From: Micromonospora foliorum
GTDB lineage: Bacteria > Actinomycetota > Actinomycetes > Mycobacteriales > Micromonosporaceae
Direction of reading: 5' to 3'
Length of the DNA: 34,721 nt
NCBI RefSeq assembly: GCF_022229015.1
Contig: NZ_JAKKFF010000339.1
Span: 1-34,721, forward strand
Made by a program: the position numbers and the translations under genes. The stretch's first letter is position 1. Every line of letters begins with the position of its first letter. Shown one piece after another: positions 15,296 through 23,600 of the stretch. The notes beneath the pieces were generated by a model. The model was not told where the DNA came from and did not search any database. It saw only the letters and a program-made list of their open reading frames with translations.

Positions 15296-16495
15296 ATGCC
15301 CAGGAAGGTCGCGGCGGGTCCGGTCGACCCGGTGCGTTCCAGTGCCGTCGAGCTGTTCTTCGACCTCGTCTTCATCTTCACCCTCGGCCGCCTGTCGGCG
15401 ACCCTGGTCGAGGAGCCAAGCCTGCTCGCCGACGCGCAAGCAGTGATCTTCCTGCTCGCCTTCTGGTGGATCTGGTACAACACGAACCTGGCCACCGACA
15501 GCCTCGACTGCGAACGACCCACGGTGCAGATCCTGATCATCTGCGTGATGCTCGGCAGTCTGCTGATGTCCATCAACGTTCCGGACGCCTTCGGTGACCA
15601 GGGCTTCGTCTTCGTGAGCGCGTACCTCGGGATCCACCTCGGCCGTACCCTGGTCATGGCCCTCTACCTGCGCGGCACCCCGGCCTGGCGTCGGCCGGTA
15701 CGGGGAATCGTCTGGTATCTGCTGTCCGCGACGGTCTGGTTCGCCGGGGCGGCGGCCAGCGGCGGCGAAGCCCGCGTCCTGCTGTGGGCATGCGCGCTGG
15801 CCATCGACTACTCGGGGCCGGTCCTGGGTTGGCCGGTACCGTGGCTCGGCCGGGCACGGGCCAACGAGTGGCACCTTTCGGGCGAACACCTGAACGAGCG
15901 GTACCGGCAGTTCATCATCCTGGCCCTCGGCGAGACGATTCTGGCCACCGGCAACTTCTACCGGCTGTCGACGCGGAATGTGGCGGACACGACCGCGTTT
16001 CTGCTCACCTTCTGGACGGTGGTCTTCCTCTGGTGGACCTACTTCTACCGCACCACGAGCAGCCTTGCCCTGAAGATCGACACCGCCGTGGACCCGTACC
16101 GGCTCAACCTGCGGGCGAGCTACACCCACCTGGTGATGGTGGCTGGCATCCTGCTCACCGGCATCGGCGGCGAACTGATGCTGAAGGAGCCCGACGCGCA
16201 GCGGTCGGCCGGCAACGTCGTGGCGATCCTGGTCGGACCGCTGACCTTCCTCGTCGGGCGGATAATCTTCGAGATCTGGGTGTTCGGTCGCCTGACCAGG
16301 CACTGCCTCGCGGCCGTGGTGGCGTGTCTGATCCTGAGCCCGGTTGCGGCGCGACTCCCGCCGCTGGCGGTGGGCCTGCTGGGCGCGGCCACCATCACCG
16401 TCGTCGCCATCTTCGACCTGACCCACCGTGCCCGGATCGCCGGTGAGGTCAACCCGGTGCCGGGCGAGAACGGTCTCCGCCGCCACCCGCTCTGA
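15296..16495 (+). CDS. LtrA family (low temperature requirement A) membrane protein
   Basis: A 399-residue polytopic membrane protein. The N-terminal signature SSAVELFFDLVFIFTLGRLS is diagnostic for LtrA, followed by about ten to eleven hydrophobic segments and the conserved ERYRQFIILALGETILATG near the middle. LtrA was named from a Listeria cold-growth mutant; its molecular activity is not settled. No Shine-Dalgarno is visible, but AAAGAT ends six bases before ATG 15296, so a leaderless transcript is possible. It is co-directional with the next gene (61-base gap), which has its own -10-like element. Confidence 0.93.
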   Translation: MPRKVAAGPVDPVRSSAVELFFDLVFIFTLGRLSATLVEEPSLLADAQAVIFLLAFWWIWYNTNLATDSLDCERPTVQILIICVMLGSLLMSINVPDAFGDQGFVFVSAYLGIHLGRTLVMALYLRGTPAWRRPVRGIVWYLLSATVWFAGAAASGGEARVLLWACALAIDYSGPVLGWPVPWLGRARANEWHLSGEHLNERYRQFIILALGETILATGNFYRLSTRNVADTTAFLLTFWTVVFLWWTYFYRTTSSLALKIDTAVDPYRLNLRASYTHLVMVAGILLTGIGGELMLKEPDAQRSAGNVVAILVGPLTFLVGRIIFEIWVFGRLTRHCLAAVVACLILSPVAARLPPLAVGLLGAATITVVAIFDLTHRARIAGEVNPVPGENGLRRHPL

Positions 16496-16544
16496 AAGGT
16501 GCCGGCTCGGTCCTGATCGGTGGGGGTGGCGCGGACCGTCCGGC

Positions 16545-16550
16545 TAGCGT
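16545..16550 (+). promoter_or_regulatory. -10 element of a probable leaderless promoter
   Basis: TAGCGT ends six bases before GTG 16557, so the transcription start is expected at the start codon. The -35 region is not recognisable. Confidence 0.45.
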
Positions 16551-16556
16551 GGGTGC

Positions 16557-17075
16557 GTGCGTACGGTGGAACTGCTCTGCTCGCCCGGCCTGGAGGTCGC
16601 GGTCCGGGCGGTCTGGAGCCGGCTGGCGGCCGCCGGGTTGCCGAGCCTGGCCCGCAACATCCATCCGACCAACCGGCCGCACCTCACCCTCGCCGCCGTC
16701 GACGAGTTCCCACCCGGAGCCGAGCACCGCCTGGTCGAGTTGTTCGACGCCGCGCTGCCGGTGCCGGTGACGCTCGACCGGGTCGTCGTCCTCGACGGCA
16801 GTGCTCCACTCGTCTGGCTCGTCCGACCCACCCCGGCGCTGACCGCGCTGCACGCCGCCGTCTGGGACGTTCTCGCCGAGGCCGACGGACACCGTCCGTG
16901 GCACGCGCCCGACGTGTGGGTTCCGCACCTGAGCCTGGCCCTGCGGTTCCGCAACGCGGACCTGCGGCTGGCTCGTGCCGTCGCCGGCGGGCAGCGCCCG
17001 ACCGGCGACTTCGACGCCGCCCGCAGCTACGACGGCACGGACCGGTCGGTGACCCCGTTGGCCGGGCGCGGCTGA
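16557..17075 (+). CDS. 2'-5' RNA ligase / cyclic phosphodiesterase-like (2H) protein
   Basis: A 172-residue protein with the two His-x-Thr/Ser motifs of the 2H phosphoesterase superfamily: His42-Leu-Thr44 (RPHLTLAAV) and His124-Leu-Ser126 (VPHLSLALR), in the expected pseudo-symmetric spacing. Members cleave or form 2',5' or 2',3'-cyclic phosphodiester bonds in RNA; the physiological substrate is unknown for most bacterial ones. GTG 16557 is supported by the TAGCGT -10 element six bases upstream. It is convergent with the next gene, with only 23 bases between the stops. Confidence 0.85.
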   Translation: MRTVELLCSPGLEVAVRAVWSRLAAAGLPSLARNIHPTNRPHLTLAAVDEFPPGAEHRLVELFDAALPVPVTLDRVVVLDGSAPLVWLVRPTPALTALHAAVWDVLAEADGHRPWHAPDVWVPHLSLALRFRNADLRLARAVAGGQRPTGDFDAARSYDGTDRSVTPLAGRG

Positions 17076-17098
17076 GGTCTCACGCGTCGTCCGGAGCC

Positions 17099-17797
17099 TC
17101 AGTTGCTGCCCCCGCCGCCGCCCCCGTCGCCGCCTCCGCCATCGCCCCCGCCGCTGAACTCGCCGCCACCACTGCCACCCGCACCGCCGGCGTAGCCGTG
17201 ACGGCCGTCGTTGAAGGGCAGGTCGCCACGAATGCCGGGTGTTCTGGGTCGCTTGCCCGGCCCGGCGAGGTGTTGCAGGCAGACCCGGCCGGAAACCGGG
17301 AAGCACTCGCCACGGCCTCCGCAGTCGGCCAGGTAGCGGTTGCCATCGTGGACGCGGAGTTCCTGGTCCACCCGGAACAGCAGGGGAAGGCCGGTCGGGC
17401 CACAACCCTCGTCCCGCCGGCCGTGGCTCAGCGTGGTGAGCAGGAGTGGGCGTCGATCGGCGTCGGTCGTGTCGCCGCCTGTCGCAGACCTCGGCTGGGG
17501 GTGCGGGAGGCGCCCGAACGCGGCGTCGCAGAAGGTGGCGTAGTCCTGCGCATGCAGGGTCAGCTCCTGCCACAGATCGTCCACGACCACCGACGGCATC
17601 GACAGCTTCGTGTTGGGCTGGCGGGCGATGATCCGGAACCACTGCCGGGTCGCGGTCTCGACGAGGACGAGGTCGTCGTCGCTGAGATGGGGATGCCGAT
17701 TTCGTAGATGTTGACGTCCGCTGGCAGGAAACCGCAGGTCGGACACGGCGCGGAGTCGGCGAGGGGTGCGGTCGCTTCTGAACTTCGTCCAGATCAT
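17099..17797 (-). CDS. Uncharacterised protein with GRDP/DUF1399-like segment and Gly-rich tail
   Basis: A 232-residue protein. The segment at about 70-105 (PSVVVDDLWQELTLHAQDYATFCDAAFGRLPHPQP) follows the W-h-E...Y-x-x-F-C-x-x-x-F-G-x-x-x-H pattern of glycine-rich-domain proteins and their bacterial relatives, although the usual Trp-His is Trp-Gln here. A Cys/His-containing middle (RDEGCGPTGLP, DCGGRGECF, CLQHL) could hold a metal. The last ~30 residues are almost all Gly with Ser/Asp/Asn. Function unknown. ATG 17797 is preceded by TAGAAG with a six-base gap, hinting at a leaderless start. It is followed convergently by the 2H gene. Confidence 0.7.
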   Translation of the reverse strand: MIWTKFRSDRTPRRLRAVSDLRFPASGRQHLRNRHPHLSDDDLVLVETATRQWFRIIARQPNTKLSMPSVVVDDLWQELTLHAQDYATFCDAAFGRLPHPQPRSATGGDTTDADRRPLLLTTLSHGRRDEGCGPTGLPLLFRVDQELRVHDGNRYLADCGGRGECFPVSGRVCLQHLAGPGKRPRTPGIRGDLPFNDGRHGYAGGAGGSGGGEFSGGGDGGGGDGGGGGGSN

Positions 17798-17893
17798 GCG
17801 TTGCTTCTATCCGCCCGGCGTGCAGGCGCTAAGGCCCCGACTTGCCGAAGTGGCGCCGCGGCTCCTTCAGGGTAGGGCCGTAGGCAAGCCGAT

Positions 17894-17926
17894 GCGGCCG
17901 TCGGGGCGTGTCGCCCCGACGGCCGC
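17894..17926. terminator. Terminator after the tachylectin/propeller gene
   Basis: A 15-bp perfect stem (17894-17908 with 17912-17926, GCGGCCGTCGGGGCG and complement) and a 3-base loop TGT, 14 bases beyond the stop of the minus-strand gene at 17941. Confidence 0.75.
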
Positions 17927-17940
17927 CGGCCCGATCCTGG

Positions 17941-19971
17941 TCAGCTGTCGCGCGGCTGCGGGATCTCCCGCCGGGTGAACGAGACGCCGGTGGATGCGGC
18001 GTTCCGGGTGGTGAGCGAGGCGGCCGACTCGTCCATGTCGTAGAGCCGGACGGAACCGTTGGCGGTGCGGCTCACGAACCCGAGCCGAGTGCCGCTGGAG
18101 TTCTGGAAGACGAATGCCGTCGGGTCGGTCGGATAGGTCTCGTCCGCAACGGTCGCCACGGCCCAGTTGCCCCAGGCGGTGGAGCCCGCGGCGGTCTGCC
18201 GACTGTGGTGGATGGTGTCGTCGACCGTACGGGTGAAGACCGAGATGCGGCCGGTGTTGGGGCTCAGGACGGCGGCCGGGGAGCCCACCGGAGTGATACC
18301 GCTGTCTCCGACCGCGATCCAGGTGCCGGGCCAGGTGCCGTCGGTGTTCTGCAACTGGCTCTTGACCACTCCGTCGCTGTGTCGGGCGAACACCATCAGG
18401 CGACGGCCGGGCAGTGTCACCACGCTCGGCGTGTCCACGAAGCCGGCGTCACCCAGCCCCGCCCAGGCGGAGGTCAGCGCGCCGCCCTTGTACGTGGCCG
18501 CCTGCAGGGTGCCGGCCGCGTTGGCCACCAGGAGGGTGGCCGTGCCGTCCGTGCCCGGCACGACGACCGGCGTACCGGTCAGGCCGGTGCCGCCGAGCGG
18601 CGTCCAGGGAAGCAGATCTCCGGCGGTGCCGTCCTGTCGGCGGTGCCACAGGCCGCCCTCGGCGTCCAGGGCGAAGACCGCGCGCGTGTCGTCGGAGAGC
18701 CGGACAGCGGTTGGCTCCGAGCGCATCGCCCCACCGAGGGCGAGCCACGGGTTCCAGTCCGGCATGGCCGGCGTCTTCTGGGTCAAAGAACCCACGTTGC
18801 TGGTGGTCTCGTGGGCGACGATGCTGACCCGGTTCTGAGCGTCCGAGACCAGGGAGGGCTTGCCGGTGTACGCCTCCGTGCCGGGCACCGGTGACCACTG
18901 GATCGAAGACAGCGAGTCCGGGTTCGCGCGCCCGTGCCGCAGTTGGCCGATGTTGTCGCTGTAGGCGATCTCCAGGCTGCCCAGCGCGGTGCCGGCGGCC
19001 GGGGCCTGCACGACCGCCAACGGGGCGTTCTGCTGCACCGGGGTCGCCGGGAGCGCGGGGCTGGTGATCGCCCCCTGCCGGCAGGTGTTGGTGGTGGTGA
19101 AGACGTTCGGGAAGCCGGCCCAGCCCGTGCCGATCGGGTCGGCGGTCAGCGCCCAGGACAGGTTGTCCTCGCGGTAGCGGTACTGGAGCAGGTCGCCGTC
19201 GGCCTGGATGCCGAAGAGCGAGTCTCCGCCGGCGGAGAAGAGCCCCTTGGTGAACCCCTGCCAGCCGCTCGAACCAACCAGGCGGTCACGGAGGAGCCAC
19301 CGCTGGCTCGCCGGGTCGAACCGGTGCCGGTAGAGCCTGCCGTCGGCCGCTCGGGCGTAGAGGACGCCGGGGGCGCCGGCCACGATCAGGTTGTACCGGT
19401 CCCAGCCGGTGTCGATGACGCGCGCGTTGATGGTCCACGTCCGCGTCGGCTCGTCGAACCGGTACCAGCGCAGCTTGCCCTGGGCGTCGACGGCGTAGAA
19501 GTCGCCGATCTGGTCCACAGTGATCTTGTCACGGAAGCTGGCGGTCGCGTAGTTCGTGAAGCTCGTACTGATGATCCAGCTCTGCTTGCCGTCGACGGTT
19601 TCCCAGGTGCTGCCCGTCCATCGGTAGCGGTTCAGCCCGGTCGAGTTGATGCCGTAGACCCGGCCGTCCGGCCCACCCAGAAGGCGACCGAAGTTCTGCC
19701 AACCGGCGGGGCCGATGGTGGTGGCGGCGGTGAAGGCTCCGCCGTCGCGGCCCGGGGTGCTGTACTGACGGCGGACGAGCGTGCCGGTCGTGGTCGAGTT
19801 GAAGAACGCCGCCGCTCCGGTGCAGCTGAAGGCGTCGGTCGCCGCTTGTGCTGGAGACGCCGGCAGTGGTGCCACGAGGCCGGCGGCGCCGATGAGCGCC
19901 GCGGCGGTCAACGCAAGCGATCGACGCCGAGAAAGCGTCCGTGGTGCGGATTCTTTGGTCAACTGGGACAC
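17941..19971 (-). CDS. Secreted two-propeller lectin-like protein (tachylectin-like N-terminus, PLL-like C-terminus)
   Basis: A 676-residue exported protein. The signal peptide has Arg-Arg (TLSRRRSLALTAAALIGAAGLV) and probable cleavage after AQA43. Residues ~50-300 are tachylectin-2-like: repeated W-x-G-F/W-x-N-F, DGRVYGI, GKLRWYRFD, GRLYRHRFDP and GDLLQYRYR blades, bracketed by Cys50 and Cys297. Residues ~325-676 form a second propeller-like domain (SDNIGQLRHG, FALDAEGGLWHRRQ, VFARHSDGVVKSQLQ, VFTRTVDDTIHHSRQ). That domain is clearly related to the C-terminal half of the protein at 30958-33339 on the far side of the RHS gene. Start GTG 19971 follows GGGGAGG with an 11-base gap. Tachylectin-type propellers bind N-acetyl sugars, so glycan binding is likely; the role beside the toxin is inference. 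Confidence 0.85.
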   Translation of the reverse strand: MSQLTKESAPRTLSRRRSLALTAAALIGAAGLVAPLPASPAQAATDAFSCTGAAAFFNSTTTGTLVRRQYSTPGRDGGAFTAATTIGPAGWQNFGRLLGGPDGRVYGINSTGLNRYRWTGSTWETVDGKQSWIISTSFTNYATASFRDKITVDQIGDFYAVDAQGKLRWYRFDEPTRTWTINARVIDTGWDRYNLIVAGAPGVLYARAADGRLYRHRFDPASQRWLLRDRLVGSSGWQGFTKGLFSAGGDSLFGIQADGDLLQYRYREDNLSWALTADPIGTGWAGFPNVFTTTNTCRQGAITSPALPATPVQQNAPLAVVQAPAAGTALGSLEIAYSDNIGQLRHGRANPDSLSSIQWSPVPGTEAYTGKPSLVSDAQNRVSIVAHETTSNVGSLTQKTPAMPDWNPWLALGGAMRSEPTAVRLSDDTRAVFALDAEGGLWHRRQDGTAGDLLPWTPLGGTGLTGTPVVVPGTDGTATLLVANAAGTLQAATYKGGALTSAWAGLGDAGFVDTPSVVTLPGRRLMVFARHSDGVVKSQLQNTDGTWPGTWIAVGDSGITPVGSPAAVLSPNTGRISVFTRTVDDTIHHSRQTAAGSTAWGNWAVATVADETYPTDPTAFVFQNSSGTRLGFVSRTANGSVRLYDMDESAASLTTRNAASTGVSFTRREIPQPRDS

Positions 19972-19994
19972 GTTTGTGTCATCCTCCCCCGAGA

Positions 19995-20000
19995 ATAATA
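19995..20000 (-). promoter_or_regulatory. Candidate -10 TATTAT of the lectin gene
   Basis: On the minus strand TATTAT lies about 24 bases before GTG 19971, inside an AT-rich tract that stands out from the background. No good -35 is visible. Confidence 0.3.
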
Positions 20001-20487
20001 AAAACGACCGTAGTGAATTGGTTGGCCTGCGGTTACCGCCACATTCACAACGAATTCACTGTGCGCGGCGAGTGGTTCATCCACCACGGTCGCGGCCCAT
20101 CATGCACGACCACGGGTCGCCTGCCAAGCGTGGAAGCTCGGTCCGACTCGTAGACTTCGGCAGCGTCCATGATGGACATCCGGAGCCTGGTCGACGCGAG
20201 GAGCAAACGGACTTAAGCCTTTAAATGACTCCGGTCTTGACGGAAAGTAATCGCCCCAGGTCGTAGCGCTGATCAGGAAGACCTCCGCCGCTGCGGCTTG
20301 ACAGCCGATTGGGCGTGCTGCAACCTACAGCGGCATATCGACAAGTAGCAGCACACGGGGGTGTGAAGCTGTGACCGCGAACCTGGCGGCTTTCTGCCGT
20401 GCCGAGGCGATACCCGATTTGTTGGGCGACCCGTTCCGACGTGAGTTCCGTCCACCCGATCTGCCTCTTCGTTTCTCCTGAAATTTT

Positions 20488-20506
20488 CGTCGACCGATGG
20501 GTCGAC
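20488..20506. promoter_or_regulatory. Inverted repeat upstream of the RHS gene
   Basis: CGTCGACC-GAT-GGTCGACG: perfect 8-bp arms with a 3-base spacer, 121 bases before the RHS start. It is suited to a dimeric regulator; nothing in the window identifies which one. Confidence 0.4.
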
Positions 20507-20627
20507 GTGGTTCCGCCGTGCCCGTGAAGGAAACGGCGATCATCCACGGCTCCGCGTGACCGTCGCCGGTCTCGCGGCTCTCGCCTGCCTCTCTCCGCTT
20601 CAGCCCGTCCTCGATCCAGGGGTGACC

Positions 20628-23600
20628 ATGTCCTTCAGCATTCGGCGTCTGCCCGACCCGCGCGGTCGGCTGACCGATCTGCGTGGTCGGCTACCCCGGC
20701 AACGCTCGGTGTTCGGCTCCGGCACCACCCGGTCCGTCCTGGCGGCCGCCCTGGCCGGCGTGCTGATGCTCAACCTGGGCGGCAGTGGAGTGACCGCGCT
20801 GCCCGCGGGCGGTGCTCGGGACCGTGACGGTGTCGCCTCCACCGGTCGAGGTGGCGGCACGAAGCCGACCCAGGCATGGGGTTCGGCGGCGGGCAAGGCA
20901 CACGTGACGCCCGGACGACCCAACCGGGACCTGCCGAAGTCGCAGCGCGGGCAGTACCCGCTGCACAAGCTCGCCGACAAGCCCGCCCCCGGACGCAACA
21001 AGGCGTCGGTGGCGACCGCACCCGTCGACGACACCCGCGGCTTCGACAAGCGGACCAGCCGGGAACGGCCGGCCGAGCGCGGCGTCAACCAGCGGGTGTT
21101 CGACAACGCCGACGGCACCCAGACCACCGAGTTCTCCTCCGCCCCGGTCAACTACCGCAAGCCGGACGGCACCTGGGCGCCCATCGACCACACTCTGGTG
21201 CCGGCCGCCGACGGGTGGGGGACCGCCGCCGACTCGGTCGGTCTGCACCTCGCCGGCAACGGCGCTGCGGGCCAGGTGGCCCGGCTGAGCTTCGACGGTG
21301 AGACCGAGTTCGGCTTCGGTCTGGCCGAGGCGACCAACGCACCGGGCCGGGCGGACGGGAACGCCGTCACCTACCCCGGCGTACGCCCCGACGTCGACCT
21401 GCGCCTGGAGCCCCGGGCCGGTGGCGTGAAGGAGACCCTGGTCCTGCGCTCGGCCAAGGCGCCCACCTCGTACGTGTTCCCGCTGAGCCTGCGCAACCTC
21501 ACCGCGAAGCTGGTGGACGGTCAGGTCGCCCTCAGCGACCGCGACGGGCATCAGCGCGGGGTCATCCCGCCGGGTTACATGGTGGACGCCGGCTCGGGCA
21601 CCGATGGCCCCGCCACCTCCACCAAGGTCGCCTACGAGCTGGTCACCACGGGTGGGCAGACGGCGCTGAAGGTCACCCCCGACCGGGCCTGGCTGACCGA
21701 CCCGGCCCGGCGGTACCCGGTGGAGGTAGACCCGACGGTCGGCCCGCCGGTCGACGCGGTCAAGGCCGACAGCAGCATGTACGTGCACGGAGACAGCTCC
21801 ACGTCCGGCAGCAGCGAGCTGCTCGTCGGCCGCTCCGGTGGGTCCAACGCGGCGGCCTACCTCAAGTTCGGCGACCTGGTCAGCCGACTCCAGAACCACA
21901 CCATCCACGGCGCGGCGCTCTCTGCGGTCAACTTCGACGCGGCCTCCTGCAAGGCACGCGCGGTCACCGTCCACCCGGTCACCGGGTCGTGGTCGGCCGG
22001 CACCGGCTACTCGTACCCCGGGCCAGCGGTGGGTGGCTCGCTGGTCAGCCGCTCGTTCGCCCACGGGTACGTCGCCCTCGGCCAGTCCCAGTCGGCCTGC
22101 CCGGCGGCGGGGGAGATGTTCGACCTCGGTGCCGCCGGCCGCAATCTGGTGCAGCGCTGGGTCAACGGCCAGCAGGCCAACAACGGTCTCTCGCTGCGCG
22201 CGTCCACCACCGACACCTCGGCGTGGAAGAAGTTCGCCGGTACCGGCACCGCCAACCCCCCGGCGCTCTACGTCACGCACAGCCCGTACAACGCCGGGTA
22301 CGCGATCCCGAAGCCCACCCCCGAGCCGCCCGTCCTGCGTAACCAGGACGGCAAGGTGAAGGTGACCGTCACCAACCTCGGCGCCGAGGCGTGGACGCCG
22401 GCCAACTACTACCTCGCGTACCGGGTCTACAACGCGCAGACCGGCGCCGCGGTGACCCAGCAGCGGGCGGCGAACCTGCCCACCACCCTGGCCCGTGGCG
22501 CGAAGGTCACCCTCGACGCGACCGTCAAGCGGTTGGAGCCCGGCTCCTACTTCCTCGACTTCACCATGGTGCGGACCGGCGGCGTGGTCTTCACCGACCA
22601 CCAGGTGCCACCCGGTCGGATCGTGCTCCAGGTGTTCGACGTTCCGCCGGTGGTGCAGGAGCTCTACCCGGAAAACGGCTACCAGGCTCCGACGCTCACC
22701 CCGTTGCTCTGGGCCCGGGCCGTGGACACCGACGCCGCACCCGGTGCCACCCTGTCGTTCAAGTTCGAGATCTGCGACCGCACCGACGCCGGCGCGGCGA
22801 CCAACTGCACCAACTCCGGCTACCAGGCCAGGCAGTCCTGGGTGGTGCCCGCCGGCCGGATGGTCTGGGGCAAGAGCTACCTGTGGCGGTCCTTCGTCAA
22901 GGACAGCGCCAACGAGGTCATCTCGCCGTACTCGACGATGATCAGCTCGGTGCCACAACCGGACCTGCTGTCCCGGATCGCCACCTCACCCAACGCCGAG
23001 CAGGGCCGCGAGTTCGACGCTCAGACCGGCAACTTCGCCACCTCAGCGGTGGACGCCACGGTGGTGACCGTCGGTCCGGAGCTGAACCTGGTCCGCACCT
23101 ACAACAGCCTCGACCCGCGGACGACCGGCGTCTTCGGCGCCGGCTGGTCCAGCCGGTACGACATGACACTGGTCCCGGACAACGACGGCACCGGCAACGT
23201 GGTGGTCCGCTACCCGGACGGCCAGGAGGTGCGGTTCGGCAAGAACCCGGACGGCACGTACGCGCCGCCGCCGGGCCGTGTCGCGAAACTCACCGTCGAC
23301 AGCAGCAACTGGAAGCTGGTCGACCGCTCCGGCAGCACCTACCAGTTCTCCCTGCTCAACAAACTCCAGAAGATCACCGACAACTCCGGGCACTCGGTCA
23401 ACCTGACCTTCGACCCGATGACCGGCAAGCTCGCCAAGGCCCAGGTCTCCAACAGCCAGACCAACACGGCCGGCCGTTCGCTGACCTTCACGTGGAACGG
23501 CAACCACATCGCCACGGTCAGCACCGACCAGGTCAACGGCGCGAGGCTGACCTGGAACTACACCTACAACGGTGACCTGCTGACGAAGGTCTGCGGCCCG

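Larger units (their letters stand above)
19972..20627. other. Long AT-richer divergent intergenic region between lectin and RHS genes
   Basis: 656 bases without a gene I can support; sampled GC about 52% at 20221-20280. Small frames of up to 108 codons on either strand lack ribosome sites and family features. It holds dyads at 20165-20177 (GTCCAT-G-ATGGAC) and 20488-20506. It also holds a TTGACA hexamer at 20298 without a good -10, and on the minus strand a -10-like TATTAT at 19995-20000 near the lectin start. It is the regulatory zone for two divergent exported proteins and a plausible Lsr2-binding stretch. Confidence 0.55.

Noticed and set aside
20298..20303. TTGACA hexamer as -35 of an RHS promoter
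   Set aside because: No acceptable -10 at 16-19 bases downstream.
20221..20547. 108-codon minus-strand frame with a stretch (GWTELTSERVAQQIGYRLGTAES) faintly like a LuxR helix-turn-helix
   Set aside because: The similarity is short, with a core stretch missing, no ribosome site and no continuation in any frame; at most a decayed remnant.
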